Positions 17,985-26,607 of a stretch of DNA of 60,863 nucleotides are shown here, in pieces (position 1 is the stretch's first letter; every line of letters starts with the position of its first letter). The notes below the pieces were generated by a model. It was not told the DNA's origin. It ran no database searches and saw only the letters and a list, made by a program, of their open reading frames with translations. Origin of the DNA: Phycisphaerae bacterium (GTDB taxonomy: Bacteria; Planctomycetota; Phycisphaerae; Phycisphaerales; SM1A02); the NCBI GenBank assembly GCA_002709295.1, contig PAQL01000042.1:1-60863 (forward strand), written 5' to 3'. The position numbers and the translations under genes are program-made.

Positions 17985-19917
17985 CCGGAGCGTCGGACTC
18001 CTCCTCGGCCCCGTCCTCCTCGTCGTCCTGGGAGGCGCGGGTGAGCATGAAGTCGTGACGTTCGGTGAGGGCGTCGATCCCGAAGACCTCCGCGGGATCG
18101 AACTCACCGAGGTCCCGGGAGAACGCCGCCTGCAGGGGAGCGAGGTTGCCGGAGAGCCGTCTCCAGTCCTCGATCGTGAGCGGGCTGATCCGTTCGACCG
18201 AAACCAGCAGCACCGCGAGTCGCTCGGGGAGCGGAATCGCGAAGATCCGGCCTTCCGCGGGCTGGTCGAGGAGCGGAGAGGTCGGATCGATTTCGATGGC
18301 CCGGTCGATGACGCCCGAGATCGCATCGGGATCGCTGCCAAGGCCGGGGATCTGCGAGGAGATCTCGAGGCCGTACTGGATCAGGAACTCGAGATTCGCC
18401 TCGCGGATGTCCGCGGCGAACTCGACCGGAACGTCGTACTCGTTGGCGACGGCACGCACCCCTTCGGTTCGCGCGGTCGCCTCGATCGAGGAGAGTCGAT
18501 CCAGCAGGGTCTCGTAGCGGACCACGGCCTGAAGGTCGGACACGACCTCGTCCCGCACCATCTCGAGATCCTCCGGAGCGTGGGAGGGATCGGCGTCGGT
18601 GACCCGGGCGACGACCAGGTCGCCGTCCGTGGTGGTCAGGGCGGGGAAGGCCACACCGTTCTGGATCGGAATGGTGTCGGTTCCACCGAACTCCCTGAGG
18701 TTCGGGGCGAGCTGGCTGACCGTGCTTCGGTTCCTGCCGAACAGCTCGGTGCCGGCGTCGGCGAGGGGGCCGAAGCGATCGGCATCCGCGAGGTCCTCGG
18801 AGACGACCCACTCGTCGCCGGTGGAGTCCACGGTCGGGGCGGGGATCGCGAAATCGGAGGCGATCTGCGAGGCGAGATCGGTGAGCGAGGTCCGCTGATC
18901 CGCCCAGTCCTCGGGCAGGATGTAGTGAAGGCCGCTTCTCTTCAGGCTCCGGCGGGGGAACTGCAGCCGGTCGTCGGAGAACTTGGCGATCGCCCGCATC
19001 CGTTCGTCGACCAGCTCCTTCAGCAGGGTCGAGCGGACCGCCTCCTCGTTCTCGCTGAAGGTGGGGGGGTTCACGCTGGTGCTGATCGCACCGCCGCCGA
19101 ACTTCTCGGGGTTCCGCTGGTAGGCCTTGCGGAGTTCGATCGGTCCGAGGGCGGGATCGTTCTCGAGGGAGGCCTCGACCTCCGCCCGGGGGATCGTGAA
19201 CCACTCGATCCGGAGTCGATCGGGGACGCGGTATCCGAAGCCTCGATCACCCTCGCCGGAGAGATCCTCGGCGTGGGCTTCGAGCTGGCTGCGGATCGCT
19301 GCCTCGTCCTGTTCGGGGACCTCGATCGTGGTGTCGGTCCGGGCGTCGAGGAGCACGACGTCGGCGGAGACACCGAGCGACTTGCGGGCCGCGGTGCCGC
19401 GAAGGCGGGTGTCGCTGAATCGACCGGCGGTCGAGACCAGGGCGATCAGACGGGAGACGCCCTGGATGTCGGCGAGGGTCTCGAGGGCCTGGTCGTAGTT
19501 GAGGCCGGCGCGGGAGCCCAGCAGGCTCACCACCTGTTCGGGCGACACGCCCTCGCCTCCGTTGCTGGCCATCTGGGCGGCGAGTTCGTATCCACTCGCC
19601 GGTCCGCCCACGAGTCCGGCCTCCTCGGCCTCGCGGAGGAGGAGGTACCAGTGGGCCGGATCGCCGCCGGCGCCGAGCTGGTTCAGGAAGGCGTTGGGCC
19701 CCATGCTGTCGATGAGCCTGGCCTGGCGGCGGAGCATGTCAGCCTCGCCCTGGGTGATCTTCTGGCCCGACTTGCCCACCGTCGCCCAGGAGGCGCCGGT
19801 CTGGGCGCTGTACTCGGACAGTCCCTGGATCGCCTGGGGGACCAGGAAGGTGATCAGCAGCAGGGAGCCGCCGATCGCGAGGATCCACTTGTCGTACTTG
19901 CGGAGGAACTTGAACAT
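17962..19917 (-). CDS. SurA/PpiD-like membrane-anchored chaperone
   Basis: 651 residues. One N-terminal membrane anchor (WILAIGGSLLLITFLVPQAI, about 11-30) is followed by a large periplasmic region. Residues 45-180 match the SurA N-terminal/PpiD type of chaperone region (GKSGQKITQGEADMLRRQA), and later segments recall degenerate parvulin domains, though I cannot find a clear catalytic set. PpiD-like proteins assist folding of exported proteins at the SecYEG exit. The acidic, Asp/Glu-rich C-terminus overlaps the next gene. Gene reality is clear; catalytic activity is doubtful. Confidence 0.8.
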   Translation of the reverse strand: MFKFLRKYDKWILAIGGSLLLITFLVPQAIQGLSEYSAQTGASWATVGKSGQKITQGEADMLRRQARLIDSMGPNAFLNQLGAGGDPAHWYLLLREAEEAGLVGGPASGYELAAQMASNGGEGVSPEQVVSLLGSRAGLNYDQALETLADIQGVSRLIALVSTAGRFSDTRLRGTAARKSLGVSADVVLLDARTDTTIEVPEQDEAAIRSQLEAHAEDLSGEGDRGFGYRVPDRLRIEWFTIPRAEVEASLENDPALGPIELRKAYQRNPEKFGGGAISTSVNPPTFSENEEAVRSTLLKELVDERMRAIAKFSDDRLQFPRRSLKRSGLHYILPEDWADQRTSLTDLASQIASDFAIPAPTVDSTGDEWVVSEDLADADRFGPLADAGTELFGRNRSTVSQLAPNLREFGGTDTIPIQNGVAFPALTTTDGDLVVARVTDADPSHAPEDLEMVRDEVVSDLQAVVRYETLLDRLSSIEATARTEGVRAVANEYDVPVEFAADIREANLEFLIQYGLEISSQIPGLGSDPDAISGVIDRAIEIDPTSPLLDQPAEGRIFAIPLPERLAVLLVSVERISPLTIEDWRRLSGNLAPLQAAFSRDLGEFDPAEVFGIDALTERHDFMLTRASQDDEEDGAEEESDAPDADTTTS

Positions 19918-20041
19918 GAGTGTGCTCGACGTCCGGGTGCAGTGGGGCCTTTGCGAGACACGGGCCGTCTCGTCGAACCCCGTTGAAGGCTGGTGCCTCG
20001 GGTGGGGTGGACGGGACGACCCGTGGCGTGGGGCCGTGCCA

Positions 20042-20060
20042 CGTCGCCCGAGGGGCGACG
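20042..20060 (-). terminator. Hairpin after rpsD
   Basis: CGTCGCCC (20042-20049) and GGGCGACG (20053-20060) form an 8-bp perfect stem with a 3-base loop, ten bases beyond the rpsD stop. No T-run follows, so it may be a processing or stability element rather than a terminator. Confidence 0.4.
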
Positions 20061-20070
20061 CATCACGGAA

Positions 20071-20670
20071 TCAGCGGTAGAACTCGACGATCAGGTTGGT
20101 GTTCACGTCGAAGGGGATCTGGTCGGAGGTGGGCTGAGCGACGACCTTGGTCGTGAGCTCGGCGGGGTTCACCGCGAGCCAGCCGGGCACCACGTGACCG
20201 GCGAGAGATTCCATGTTCTCGCGAGCGAGGTTGTGGACCTTCTCACGGATGGTGATCTCGTCGCCGACCTTGACGGCGAAGCTCGGTCGGTCGACCTTCC
20301 TGCCGTTGACCATCACGTGACCGTGAGTGACCATCTGGCGGGCCGCCCAGACCGTGCGGGTCAGGCCCGCGCGGCGGAGGACGTTGTCCAGTCGGCACTC
20401 GAGCAGCTGAAGGAGGAGTTCTCCGGTGTTGCCCGGGCGTCGGGTCGCCTCGTCGACGTAGCGACGGAACTGCTTCTCCATCACGTTGTAGTGATAGCGA
20501 AGCTTCTGCTTCTCATCCTTGCGGATGCCGTAGTCCTTGGGACGACGACCACGGAAACCGTGCTGTCCCGGCGGGTTGAGCTGCCGCTTGGAGGTGTGCT
20601 TCGGAATGTCCGCGATCGGGACACCGACGCGACGGGAGAGCTTGACCTTGGGGCCGAGGTAACGGGCCAT
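20071..20670 (-). CDS. rpsD: 30S ribosomal protein uS4
   Basis: uS4 is a primary 16S rRNA binder and a regulator of its own synthesis in several phyla. The 199-residue product starts MARYLGPKVKLSRRVGVPI, has the basic N-terminal domain and the S4 RNA-binding domain (CRLDNVLRRAGLTRTVWAARQMVTHGHVMVNGRKVD). Start is ATG at 20670. No alpha-operon neighbours (rpsK, rpsM, rpoA) are present; the gene is alone with its own promoter at 20799-20827 and a leader of about 120 bases. Confidence 0.97.
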   Translation of the reverse strand: MARYLGPKVKLSRRVGVPIADIPKHTSKRQLNPPGQHGFRGRRPKDYGIRKDEKQKLRYHYNVMEKQFRRYVDEATRRPGNTGELLLQLLECRLDNVLRRAGLTRTVWAARQMVTHGHVMVNGRKVDRPSFAVKVGDEITIREKVHNLARENMESLAGHVVPGWLAVNPAELTTKVVAQPTSDQIPFDVNTNLIVEFYR

Positions 20671-20691
20671 TGAAGCGTCCGACGAGGTGGA

Positions 20692-20714
20692 GATCCCCTT
20701 CCTGGAAAGGGATC
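20692..20714 (-). promoter_or_regulatory. Leader hairpin of rpsD mRNA
   Basis: In the minus-strand transcript GATCCC and GGGATC arms extend inward through a U-G wobble and a UUCC/GGAA pairing, giving a long near-perfect stem 22-44 bases before the rpsD start. Such leaders can be autoregulatory S4 targets, but I see no match to the known S4 leader consensus. Confidence 0.35.
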
Positions 20715-20798
20715 GGAGCTGGCTGGTGGGACGCCGTCGCGGCGTCCACCGACGAATCACCGTCACCCCTGGATGAGGGTTTCCGGTGGGAATCGAGT

Positions 20799-20827
20799 AG
20801 TAGACCAGCCCTCGGCTCGACCGTCAA
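20799..20827 (-). promoter_or_regulatory. Promoter of rpsD
   Basis: On the minus strand TTGACG (20827-20822), a 17-base spacer and TCTACT (20804-20799). The predicted start is near 20792, leaving a 120-base leader. The -35 box is nearly perfect, as expected for a ribosomal protein gene. Confidence 0.65.
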
Positions 20828-20854
20828 GGGTACGCCACCCGTCTTCCCGAGCTC

Positions 20855-21052
20855 TCAGGCGGGATCGAGCCCGTTCAAGAGCTCCCGGCGGTAGGTGGAT
20901 CCGACCGCTTCCAGGCCCGGTAAGCAGGCAAGGGTCAGAAGATCACGTCTGATCGCCTCGCTGACGAGCTCGGAAGGGCGTCGCTCGACTGTGGAGGCAT
21001 GCCCCATGTCGGGGGTGAAATCGAGGGGTTCTTCGGGGTGGGGGGTTCCCAT
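20855..21052 (-). CDS. Small hypothetical protein
   Basis: 65 residues (MGTPHPEEPLDFTPDMGH ... SELVSEAIRRDLLTLACLPG ... RRELLNGLDPA). The C-terminal half looks like two amphipathic helices. No family is recognised. A good ribosome binding site (GGGAG) lies seven bases before the ATG and codon use is typical. It lies 120 bases downstream of purF in the same direction and just upstream of the rpsD promoter. The ribosome site sits in an inverted-repeat region that could control access to it. Confidence 0.5.
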   Translation of the reverse strand: MGTPHPEEPLDFTPDMGHASTVERRPSELVSEAIRRDLLTLACLPGLEAVGSTYRRELLNGLDPA

Positions 21053-21069
21053 GGCGTGCTCCCGAGGAG

Positions 21070-21103
21070 CTCGGGCGGGGATCCGACGGATCCCGCTCCC
21101 GAG
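21070..21103 (-). terminator. Strong hairpin after purF
   Basis: GGGATCCG (21078-21085) and CGGATCCC (21087-21094) form an 8-bp stem around one base, enclosed by CTCGGG (21070-21075) and CCCGAG (21098-21103). It lies 70 bases beyond the purF stop on the minus strand. No T-run follows. It also overlaps an alternative pairing that could hide the ribosome site of the small gene downstream. Confidence 0.5.
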
Positions 21104-21172
21104 CCTTCATCCGGGGCATCGGTCCGGAACCGGAGCCTCTTGAGGCCGACCGGCTTGAATCGGATCGAGGCC

Positions 21173-23089
21173 TCAATAGGCTCGACGCTCGTCCTGCCGT
21201 CGCCAGTTCAGATAGGCGGTGTTGAGCACCCGGTACCCGCCGGGGGTCGGGTACCGCCCGGTGAAGTACCAGTCACCGGTGTGTGAGGGCATCGCTTCCC
21301 GGAGTCCTTCGATCGACTGGTAGACGACCGAGATCTCCCCGTCCCATTCCAGACGATCGCTGCGGATGAGGGTGGCGATTCGATCCTCGATCTCCTCGAG
21401 GGTGAATCGCTCGTAGATCCGGGCGACGTGATTCACCATCCGCTCGGTCGGGAGCTCCGCCTGTTCCCGACAGGCGTCCTCGACCTCCTGGAGCAGTCCC
21501 TCCTCCCCCCGGTCGTGCAGGAGGGCGACCGCGGCCTCGAAGGCGATGAAGCGACCGAGCTGGCTCATGTCGATTCCGTAGCAGTCGGGGTACATGATCG
21601 GTGGAGCGCTGGAGACCACGATGATCCGTCGGGGCTCCAGGCGGGCGAGCATCGTGATGATCGACTCCCGCAGGGTGGTGCCTCGGACGATCGAGTCGTC
21701 GAGCATCACCAGGGAGTCCCGGGGCGTGACCGTGCCGCGGGTCACGTCGTAGATGTGGGAGACCAGATCGTTGCGGGCTCCGTCGTGCGTGATGAAGGTT
21801 CGAAGTCGCTGGTCCTTGTGGGCGACCTTCTCGGTCCGGGCGCGGGTGCGGATGAGACGATCCACATCGTCCCGGGTGACCGTGCCGTCCTCGATGCGGG
21901 TCCAGAGCTCCTCGCCGTTGCGTCGTCGGAGGATCGCGTCGATCTCCTCGCGCAGTCCCATGAAGGCGGTCTCGGCGGTGTTGGGCACGAAACCGAAGAC
22001 CGTGCGACCGATGTCCCAGTCGATCTTCTCCATGACCCGGGTCGCGACATTGGCTCCCAGACGCTTCCGCTCGAGATAGATGTCCCGGTCGTTGCCTCGA
22101 CTGAAGTAGATGCGTTCGAAGGTGCACTGACGCTCGGAGATCGGTTCGGTGTAGGGCTCGATGCGGACTCGCCCGTCCTGCTTCACCTCGAGGGCGTGGG
22201 CGGGGGGGAGTTCCTCGATCTCCTCGGGCGGCACGTTGAACGCCGTCACCAGGGCCGCTCGTTCGCTCGCGACCGCGACCACCGCCTCGTCCCGATAGAT
22301 GAAGCCGGGGCGGATCCCGGCGGGATCGCGACAGACGAAGAGATCGCCGTTGCCCACGAGGCCGGAGAAGACGAAGCCGCCGTCGAAGCGGTCGGTGGCG
22401 TTGCGAAGCACGCGGATGAGATCGATCTCCTTCGAGATCTCGTCCGCCAGTTCACGGCCCTCGAGATTCCTGAACGACCCGTCGCCCATGGTGGCGGAGA
22501 GGGTCTCGTGTTCGCGGTCGAGGTAGAAGCCGATCTTCTCGAGGACCACCTGGGTGTCGGAATCGCCGACGGGATCGAGTCCGTAGCTCAGGAGCTCCTC
22601 GAAGATGTCGCGGGAGTTGGTGAGGTTGAAGTTGCCCGCGACCGCGAGGTTCCGGCTCGCGACGATGTTCTTGCGGAGGTACGGATGGCATACTTCGGTG
22701 GAGCGTCCACCATGAGTGCCGTATCGCAGGTGTCCCAGCATCAGTTCGCCCAGCAGCGGGAGCCGTGCCTTGAGCGATTCGCCGTCGAGGGCGTCGATCT
22801 CCTCGGCGGACAGTCCGTCGAGCGGTCGGATCACCTCGTCGAAGAGCCGCTCGATCGGATTGCGCTGGGCGCTGCGGGTGCGGTCGATGAACAGCTCCCC
22901 GGGCGGCATGTTGAAGCGCACCGTGCCGATGCCGGCGCCGTCCTGGCCTCGATTGTGCTGCTTCTCCATGAGCAGGAAGAGCCTGCGGAGACCCCAGAGG
23001 AGGTCTCCCCGGTGTTCTCGATACCAGTCGAGCGGCTGGAGCAGCCGGACGACGGCGAGTCCGCACTCATGCAGGATGCGATCACTCAT
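21173..23089 (-). CDS. purF: PurF-like amidophosphoribosyltransferase
   Basis: PurF makes phosphoribosylamine from PRPP and glutamine, the first committed step of purine synthesis. The 638-residue protein has a class II glutaminase domain with Cys9 as nucleophile after a short propeptide (SDRILHECGLA), then a PRTase domain with the PRPP loop VMLDDSIVRGTT near 460. At 638 residues it is longer than E. coli PurF (about 505) because of inserts in the glutaminase domain and a C-terminal extension; this long form is typical of some phyla including planctomycetes, to my knowledge. ATG at 23089. Divergent from the gene at 23148. Confidence 0.88.
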   Translation of the reverse strand: MSDRILHECGLAVVRLLQPLDWYREHRGDLLWGLRRLFLLMEKQHNRGQDGAGIGTVRFNMPPGELFIDRTRSAQRNPIERLFDEVIRPLDGLSAEEIDALDGESLKARLPLLGELMLGHLRYGTHGGRSTEVCHPYLRKNIVASRNLAVAGNFNLTNSRDIFEELLSYGLDPVGDSDTQVVLEKIGFYLDREHETLSATMGDGSFRNLEGRELADEISKEIDLIRVLRNATDRFDGGFVFSGLVGNGDLFVCRDPAGIRPGFIYRDEAVVAVASERAALVTAFNVPPEEIEELPPAHALEVKQDGRVRIEPYTEPISERQCTFERIYFSRGNDRDIYLERKRLGANVATRVMEKIDWDIGRTVFGFVPNTAETAFMGLREEIDAILRRRNGEELWTRIEDGTVTRDDVDRLIRTRARTEKVAHKDQRLRTFITHDGARNDLVSHIYDVTRGTVTPRDSLVMLDDSIVRGTTLRESIITMLARLEPRRIIVVSSAPPIMYPDCYGIDMSQLGRFIAFEAAVALLHDRGEEGLLQEVEDACREQAELPTERMVNHVARIYERFTLEEIEDRIATLIRSDRLEWDGEISVVYQSIEGLREAMPSHTGDWYFTGRYPTPGGYRVLNTAYLNWRRQDERRAY

Positions 23090-23147
23090 GGAGCCGGGAC
23101 GGTACCGGAGGAGACCGTTCCCCGTCGGTCCGGCGTATGCTCGTCCC

Positions 23148-23987
23148 GTGTCGGATTCCAGACCGAGTCGAGTCCCGCCCGGTGACGGGTCGGATCTGCC
23201 CACCGCAGTGGTGACCTGGGCGACCCTTCTGGCCCGCTGGACCGCGCTGGTCAAGGCGGGGGAGGGGCTGGTCATGGCCGCTCCCGATGACGCCGATGCC
23301 CGGCGGTGGAGAGCCTCGATTCCGGACATCGTGACCCTCCAGTCGGTCACCTTCGCCCTCGGGGATCTGGAGAGCGTGGCCGACGTCGATCGCTCGATCG
23401 CCCGGGACCGGGCGGATCTGGCGGTGACCGAGTCGTGTGGTCGGCTGGATGAGCTCTGGCGGGGTCTGGAGATGCCGCCCGCGTTGCTCGAGGTGGCGTC
23501 CGATGCCAGGCAGGCGGTGCAACTGGCGGTCTACGCAGGACTTCAATGGGTGGTCAACGCCACCGCGGTCCCCTGGCGGATGCCGGAGATCGAACCGGAT
23601 CTCGACCGGTCGATGGGCACCCTTGCCCTCATGCAGCCCGGGACCCTGGCCCTGCCAGGCTCGCCGGTGGCCTGGTGGACCGAGTGCGAGCTGCCGGCCG
23701 GTCTGCGGGACGAGATCGAGTCGGGGCAAGGGACGCTCGAGGTTCGGAGCGGACCACCGGTCCAGGTCTACCGACAGGTGGACGAGCAGGGGCGGCTGGT
23801 TCGAGACGTGGTGGAGGGACTGGACACCCTTCCGGTGGGAATGCCGCTGCTGGTCCCGATCTGCCTGGACGGGGAGCCGATCGGACGGTTCACCGTGGAG
23901 GCCGGAGCCTGGGCGAAGGTCAACGACGCGGCACTGGCCGGAGTGGATCCGCTGCCCGTGATCTCCGAGGGTGACCCCCGGGGCTGA
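23148..23987 (+). CDS. Hypothetical cytoplasmic protein
   Basis: 279 residues, no signal peptide or membrane segment. I recognise no family. The composition (alternating helices such as DARQAVQLAVYAGLQWVVNA, then a beta-rich C-terminal half with PVQVYRQVDEQGRLVRDVVEG) suggests a folded two-domain protein. GTG at 23148 is the first start after the divergent purF; a TATGCT -10-like box lies just before it. The C-terminus ends close to the convergent gene at 24018. Confidence 0.7.
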   Translation: MSDSRPSRVPPGDGSDLPTAVVTWATLLARWTALVKAGEGLVMAAPDDADARRWRASIPDIVTLQSVTFALGDLESVADVDRSIARDRADLAVTESCGRLDELWRGLEMPPALLEVASDARQAVQLAVYAGLQWVVNATAVPWRMPEIEPDLDRSMGTLALMQPGTLALPGSPVAWWTECELPAGLRDEIESGQGTLEVRSGPPVQVYRQVDEQGRLVRDVVEGLDTLPVGMPLLVPICLDGEPIGRFTVEAGAWAKVNDAALAGVDPLPVISEGDPRG

Positions 23988-24017
23988 GCCCGGATCCCGG
24001 GTCGGCGTCGTCCCGCC

Positions 24018-24917
24018 TCAGGCGAACAGGGATTCGGTGAACGGGTCGGTGGGGGCCTTCTGCGAGGGATCGTTCCCCGGCTTCAGGGGCAGGGCGGGCG
24101 ACGGCACGGTCGCATCGGCGAGATGCACCCTGGCGGCCAGATCAGGAGCCCGATCCTCCCAGAGACGCTGCACCATGTCCGGGTGATTGCAGTCCCTGGA
24201 CAGATGGATGAGGGCGATCAGCGACGGTTCCCGCCGAAGAGCCAGGCGAAGCACGGCCTCCAGCGCCTCCTCGTTGGAGAGGTGGCCGTGTCCTCCGGTG
24301 ATCCGACGCTTGAGGAAGGGAGGCCTGGTCGATCTCGACTGGAGCCCGGGGTCGTAGTTGGACTCCATGGCGAGGGCGTCGCAGTCCTCGAGCAGGCGTT
24401 CGACCGGGGGCGTGAACCGACCGAGGTCCGTCGCCCATCCCAGCGAGACGCTGGTGCCGTCGGGCGAGGTGATCCGGATGCGGTACGCGCTGGTGCCATG
24501 GTCGTCGTGCGGGGCGATCGCCGCGGAGACCGCGACGCCGGGGACGATCTCGACCGATCGACCCAGGTCCGGCACCGCATGAAGACGGGCGGCCGGCACG
24601 CCGAGTCGGGCGAGCCCGGGGTGATGACTCGGGCTGGCGAAGACCGGCCAGCGGTGGCAGGTGATGGTGTGAGCCCAGCTGGGACGCAGATGATCCTGGT
24701 CGGCGTGGGTGGCGAGGACGCCGATCACCTTCTCCGGGACGAGCTCGCCGCCGTGTCGGGTCAGTCTGGTGCGGGTGGTCCGGGGGCCCAGCCCGAGATC
24801 GATCAGCAGGTGCCGCGGGGGTTCGTCACCGCCGGCCGGGTCGGGAAGGTCGAGGATCGCGAGATTGCCGGAGGATCCGCTGCCGAGGATGCGGAGGGAC
24901 GGGGTGGTGCGACTCAT
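24018..24917 (-). CDS. MBL-fold metallohydrolase (YycJ/WalJ-like)
   Basis: 299 residues. The fold begins LRILGSGSSGNLAIL, typical of the YycJ group of metallo-beta-lactamase proteins. The metal motif is THADQDH, where the second His of HxHxDH is Asp; further ligand candidates are APHDDHG and the segment GHGHLSNEEALE. YycJ proteins are linked to DNA double-strand exonuclease activity and cell-wall co-ordination in Firmicutes. The C-terminal tail is proline-rich. The ATG overlaps the stop of lpxA (ATGA), so the two are co-translated. Confidence 0.82.
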   Translation of the reverse strand: MSRTTPSLRILGSGSSGNLAILDLPDPAGGDEPPRHLLIDLGLGPRTTRTRLTRHGGELVPEKVIGVLATHADQDHLRPSWAHTITCHRWPVFASPSHHPGLARLGVPAARLHAVPDLGRSVEIVPGVAVSAAIAPHDDHGTSAYRIRITSPDGTSVSLGWATDLGRFTPPVERLLEDCDALAMESNYDPGLQSRSTRPPFLKRRITGGHGHLSNEEALEAVLRLALRREPSLIALIHLSRDCNHPDMVQRLWEDRAPDLAARVHLADATVPSPALPLKPGNDPSQKAPTDPFTESLFA

Positions 24918-25744
24918 CGATCCTTCGAGGAGTCGTCCTCGTCGTCCTCGTCGCCCTCGATCCGCCCCTTCATGGTGCAGATCGGTCGTGTGGATTCCTC
25001 GATGAAGCGGAGGTAGTCGTCGACGATCCGGTCGCCACGGCGTTCCTCGAGCCGCTCGGTCGCCTCGCCGACGGTGAGGCCCTCGCGGCAGAACTGCCGG
25101 TAGACCCAGCGGACGGTGTGGATCTCCTCGCGGGAGAAGCCGTGTCGCTTGAGGCCGATGACGTTGAAGCTTCCGGCCACGTTGAGGCGTGTCACCATGA
25201 ACCACGGCATGACGTCGAGGGCGGAGCCGGCGAGGCCGCTGAGCATGGCACCTCGCCCGATCCGGACGAACTGGTGGACGGCGGCGTTCCCTCCGATGAT
25301 CACGTCGTTCTCGACGATCACGTGTCCACCCAGGGCGGAACCGTTGGCCAGCACGATGCCGTCGCCCATCACCACGTCGTGGCCGGCATGGGCGGAATCC
25401 ATGAACAGGTTCCGATCGCCGATGCGGGTGGGATCGGTCTCGTGGATCGATCGATGGACCGATGAGTGTTCGCGGAAGACGTTGCGGTCTCCGATCACCG
25501 TCCCGGGTCCCTCCATGTCGGGATCGAAGTGGAGGGTCTGGGGCGCCACTCCGATGCAGGAGAAGGGCCAGAAGTCGTTCCCTTCGCCGATCTCCATCGG
25601 CCCCTGCATGAAGCAGTGGCCTCGAAGTCTGGTTCCTGCGCCGATCCGGATCCTGCCTTCAAGCAGGCAGTAGGGACCGATTTCGACGTCTTCGGCGAGT
25701 TCGACCTGCGAGTCGAGGATGGCCGTGGGGTGAATGCGGGGCAT
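24914..25744 (-). CDS. lpxA: Acyl-ACP:UDP-GlcNAc O-acyltransferase
   Basis: LpxA carries out the first step of lipid A synthesis. The 276-residue protein is a left-handed beta helix of hexapeptide repeats (IHPTAILDSQVELAEDVEIG onward), with the catalytic His region DSAHAGHDVVMGD near 130-140 and the C-terminal helical domain GLKRHGFSREEIHTVRWVYR typical of LpxA. An acidic tail is extra. ATG at 25744. Presence of lpxA indicates an outer membrane with lipid A. It is divergent from lipB and coupled to the MBL hydrolase; lpxD, fabZ and lpxB are not nearby. Confidence 0.94.
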   Translation of the reverse strand: MPRIHPTAILDSQVELAEDVEIGPYCLLEGRIRIGAGTRLRGHCFMQGPMEIGEGNDFWPFSCIGVAPQTLHFDPDMEGPGTVIGDRNVFREHSSVHRSIHETDPTRIGDRNLFMDSAHAGHDVVMGDGIVLANGSALGGHVIVENDVIIGGNAAVHQFVRIGRGAMLSGLAGSALDVMPWFMVTRLNVAGSFNVIGLKRHGFSREEIHTVRWVYRQFCREGLTVGEATERLEERRGDRIVDDYLRFIEESTRPICTMKGRIEGDEDDEDDSSKDR

Positions 25745-25811
25745 GATGCTGGATCGTGGGGTCCTGGGGGCCTTGGACGTCCTCTCGTCCGATTCCGCGT
25801 ACCGTACTCCG

Positions 25812-26588
25812 ATGTCCGATCCTGTGCCGCCCATCCCCCCCGAAAACGGCCTTCCCGGGGTCGAGAGACCCGGCCTTGGCGGGCCGGAATGGCTTCGGAT
25901 CCGAGACCTCGGGCGGATCGGGTACGCGGACGCTCTCGTGATCCAGAAGCGGCTGCAGGGGGAGGTCATCGCGGACCGGGGAGGGGAGGACTCGGTGGGT
26001 CATCTCCTTCTGCTCGAGCATGATCCGCCCGTCATCACGGTCACCCGACGGCCCGGGGCCGCGGCCCATGTCCTGGCCGACGAATCGACCCTCGCTCGAC
26101 ACGGCGTGGAACGACACGAGACCGATCGCGGGGGTGACGTGACCTATCACGGTCCCGGTCAGCTGGTCGTCTATCCCATCATCGATCTGGAACGACTCGG
26201 CATCCGGATCCACGAGTGGATCCGGATGCTCGAGCAGGCGATCATCGACACCATGGCCGATCTCGGAGTCGCCGCCGATCGTGATCCCGGTGCCACCGGA
26301 GTCTGGGTCGGTCGCCGGACCGACGACCCGGACGGACAGGGGGGACGGAAGATCGCCGCGATCGGGGTCCGGGTCTCGAGATGGGTGACCATGCACGGAC
26401 TGGCGCTCAACGTCGATCCCGATCTCGGGCACTTCGACCTGATCGTGCCGTGCGGACTTCAGGGAAGACCGGTCACCAGCATCGCCCGCGAGCTCGGGGA
26501 GCCGGCACCGACCATCGACCGGGTCGGCGGTCTTCTGGCGGGGCATCTCGCGAACGCGATGCAGGGACTCGAGAACGAGACCGGGTGA
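25812..26588 (+). CDS. lipB: Octanoyl-ACP:protein octanoyltransferase
   Basis: LipB moves octanoate from ACP to lipoyl domains, the first step of lipoate attachment. The 258-residue protein has the signature RGGDVTYHGPGQLVVYPI near 107, the catalytic Lys in GRKIAAIGVRVSRWVTMHG and the catalytic Cys in VPCGLQG near 213. ATG at 25812 (SDPVPPIPP); the frame is open upstream but overlaps lpxA. lipA is not in the window. It converges on the Skp-like gene. Confidence 0.94.
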   Translation: MSDPVPPIPPENGLPGVERPGLGGPEWLRIRDLGRIGYADALVIQKRLQGEVIADRGGEDSVGHLLLLEHDPPVITVTRRPGAAAHVLADESTLARHGVERHETDRGGDVTYHGPGQLVVYPIIDLERLGIRIHEWIRMLEQAIIDTMADLGVAADRDPGATGVWVGRRTDDPDGQGGRKIAAIGVRVSRWVTMHGLALNVDPDLGHFDLIVPCGLQGRPVTSIARELGEPAPTIDRVGGLLAGHLANAMQGLENETG

Positions 26589-26607
26589 TGGTGCTCGGGG
26601 AGCGGAT

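Noticed and set aside
17809-19986. 725-codon plus-strand frame opposite the SurA/PpiD-like gene
   Set aside because: No motif; the minus-strand protein has a proper membrane anchor and family features.
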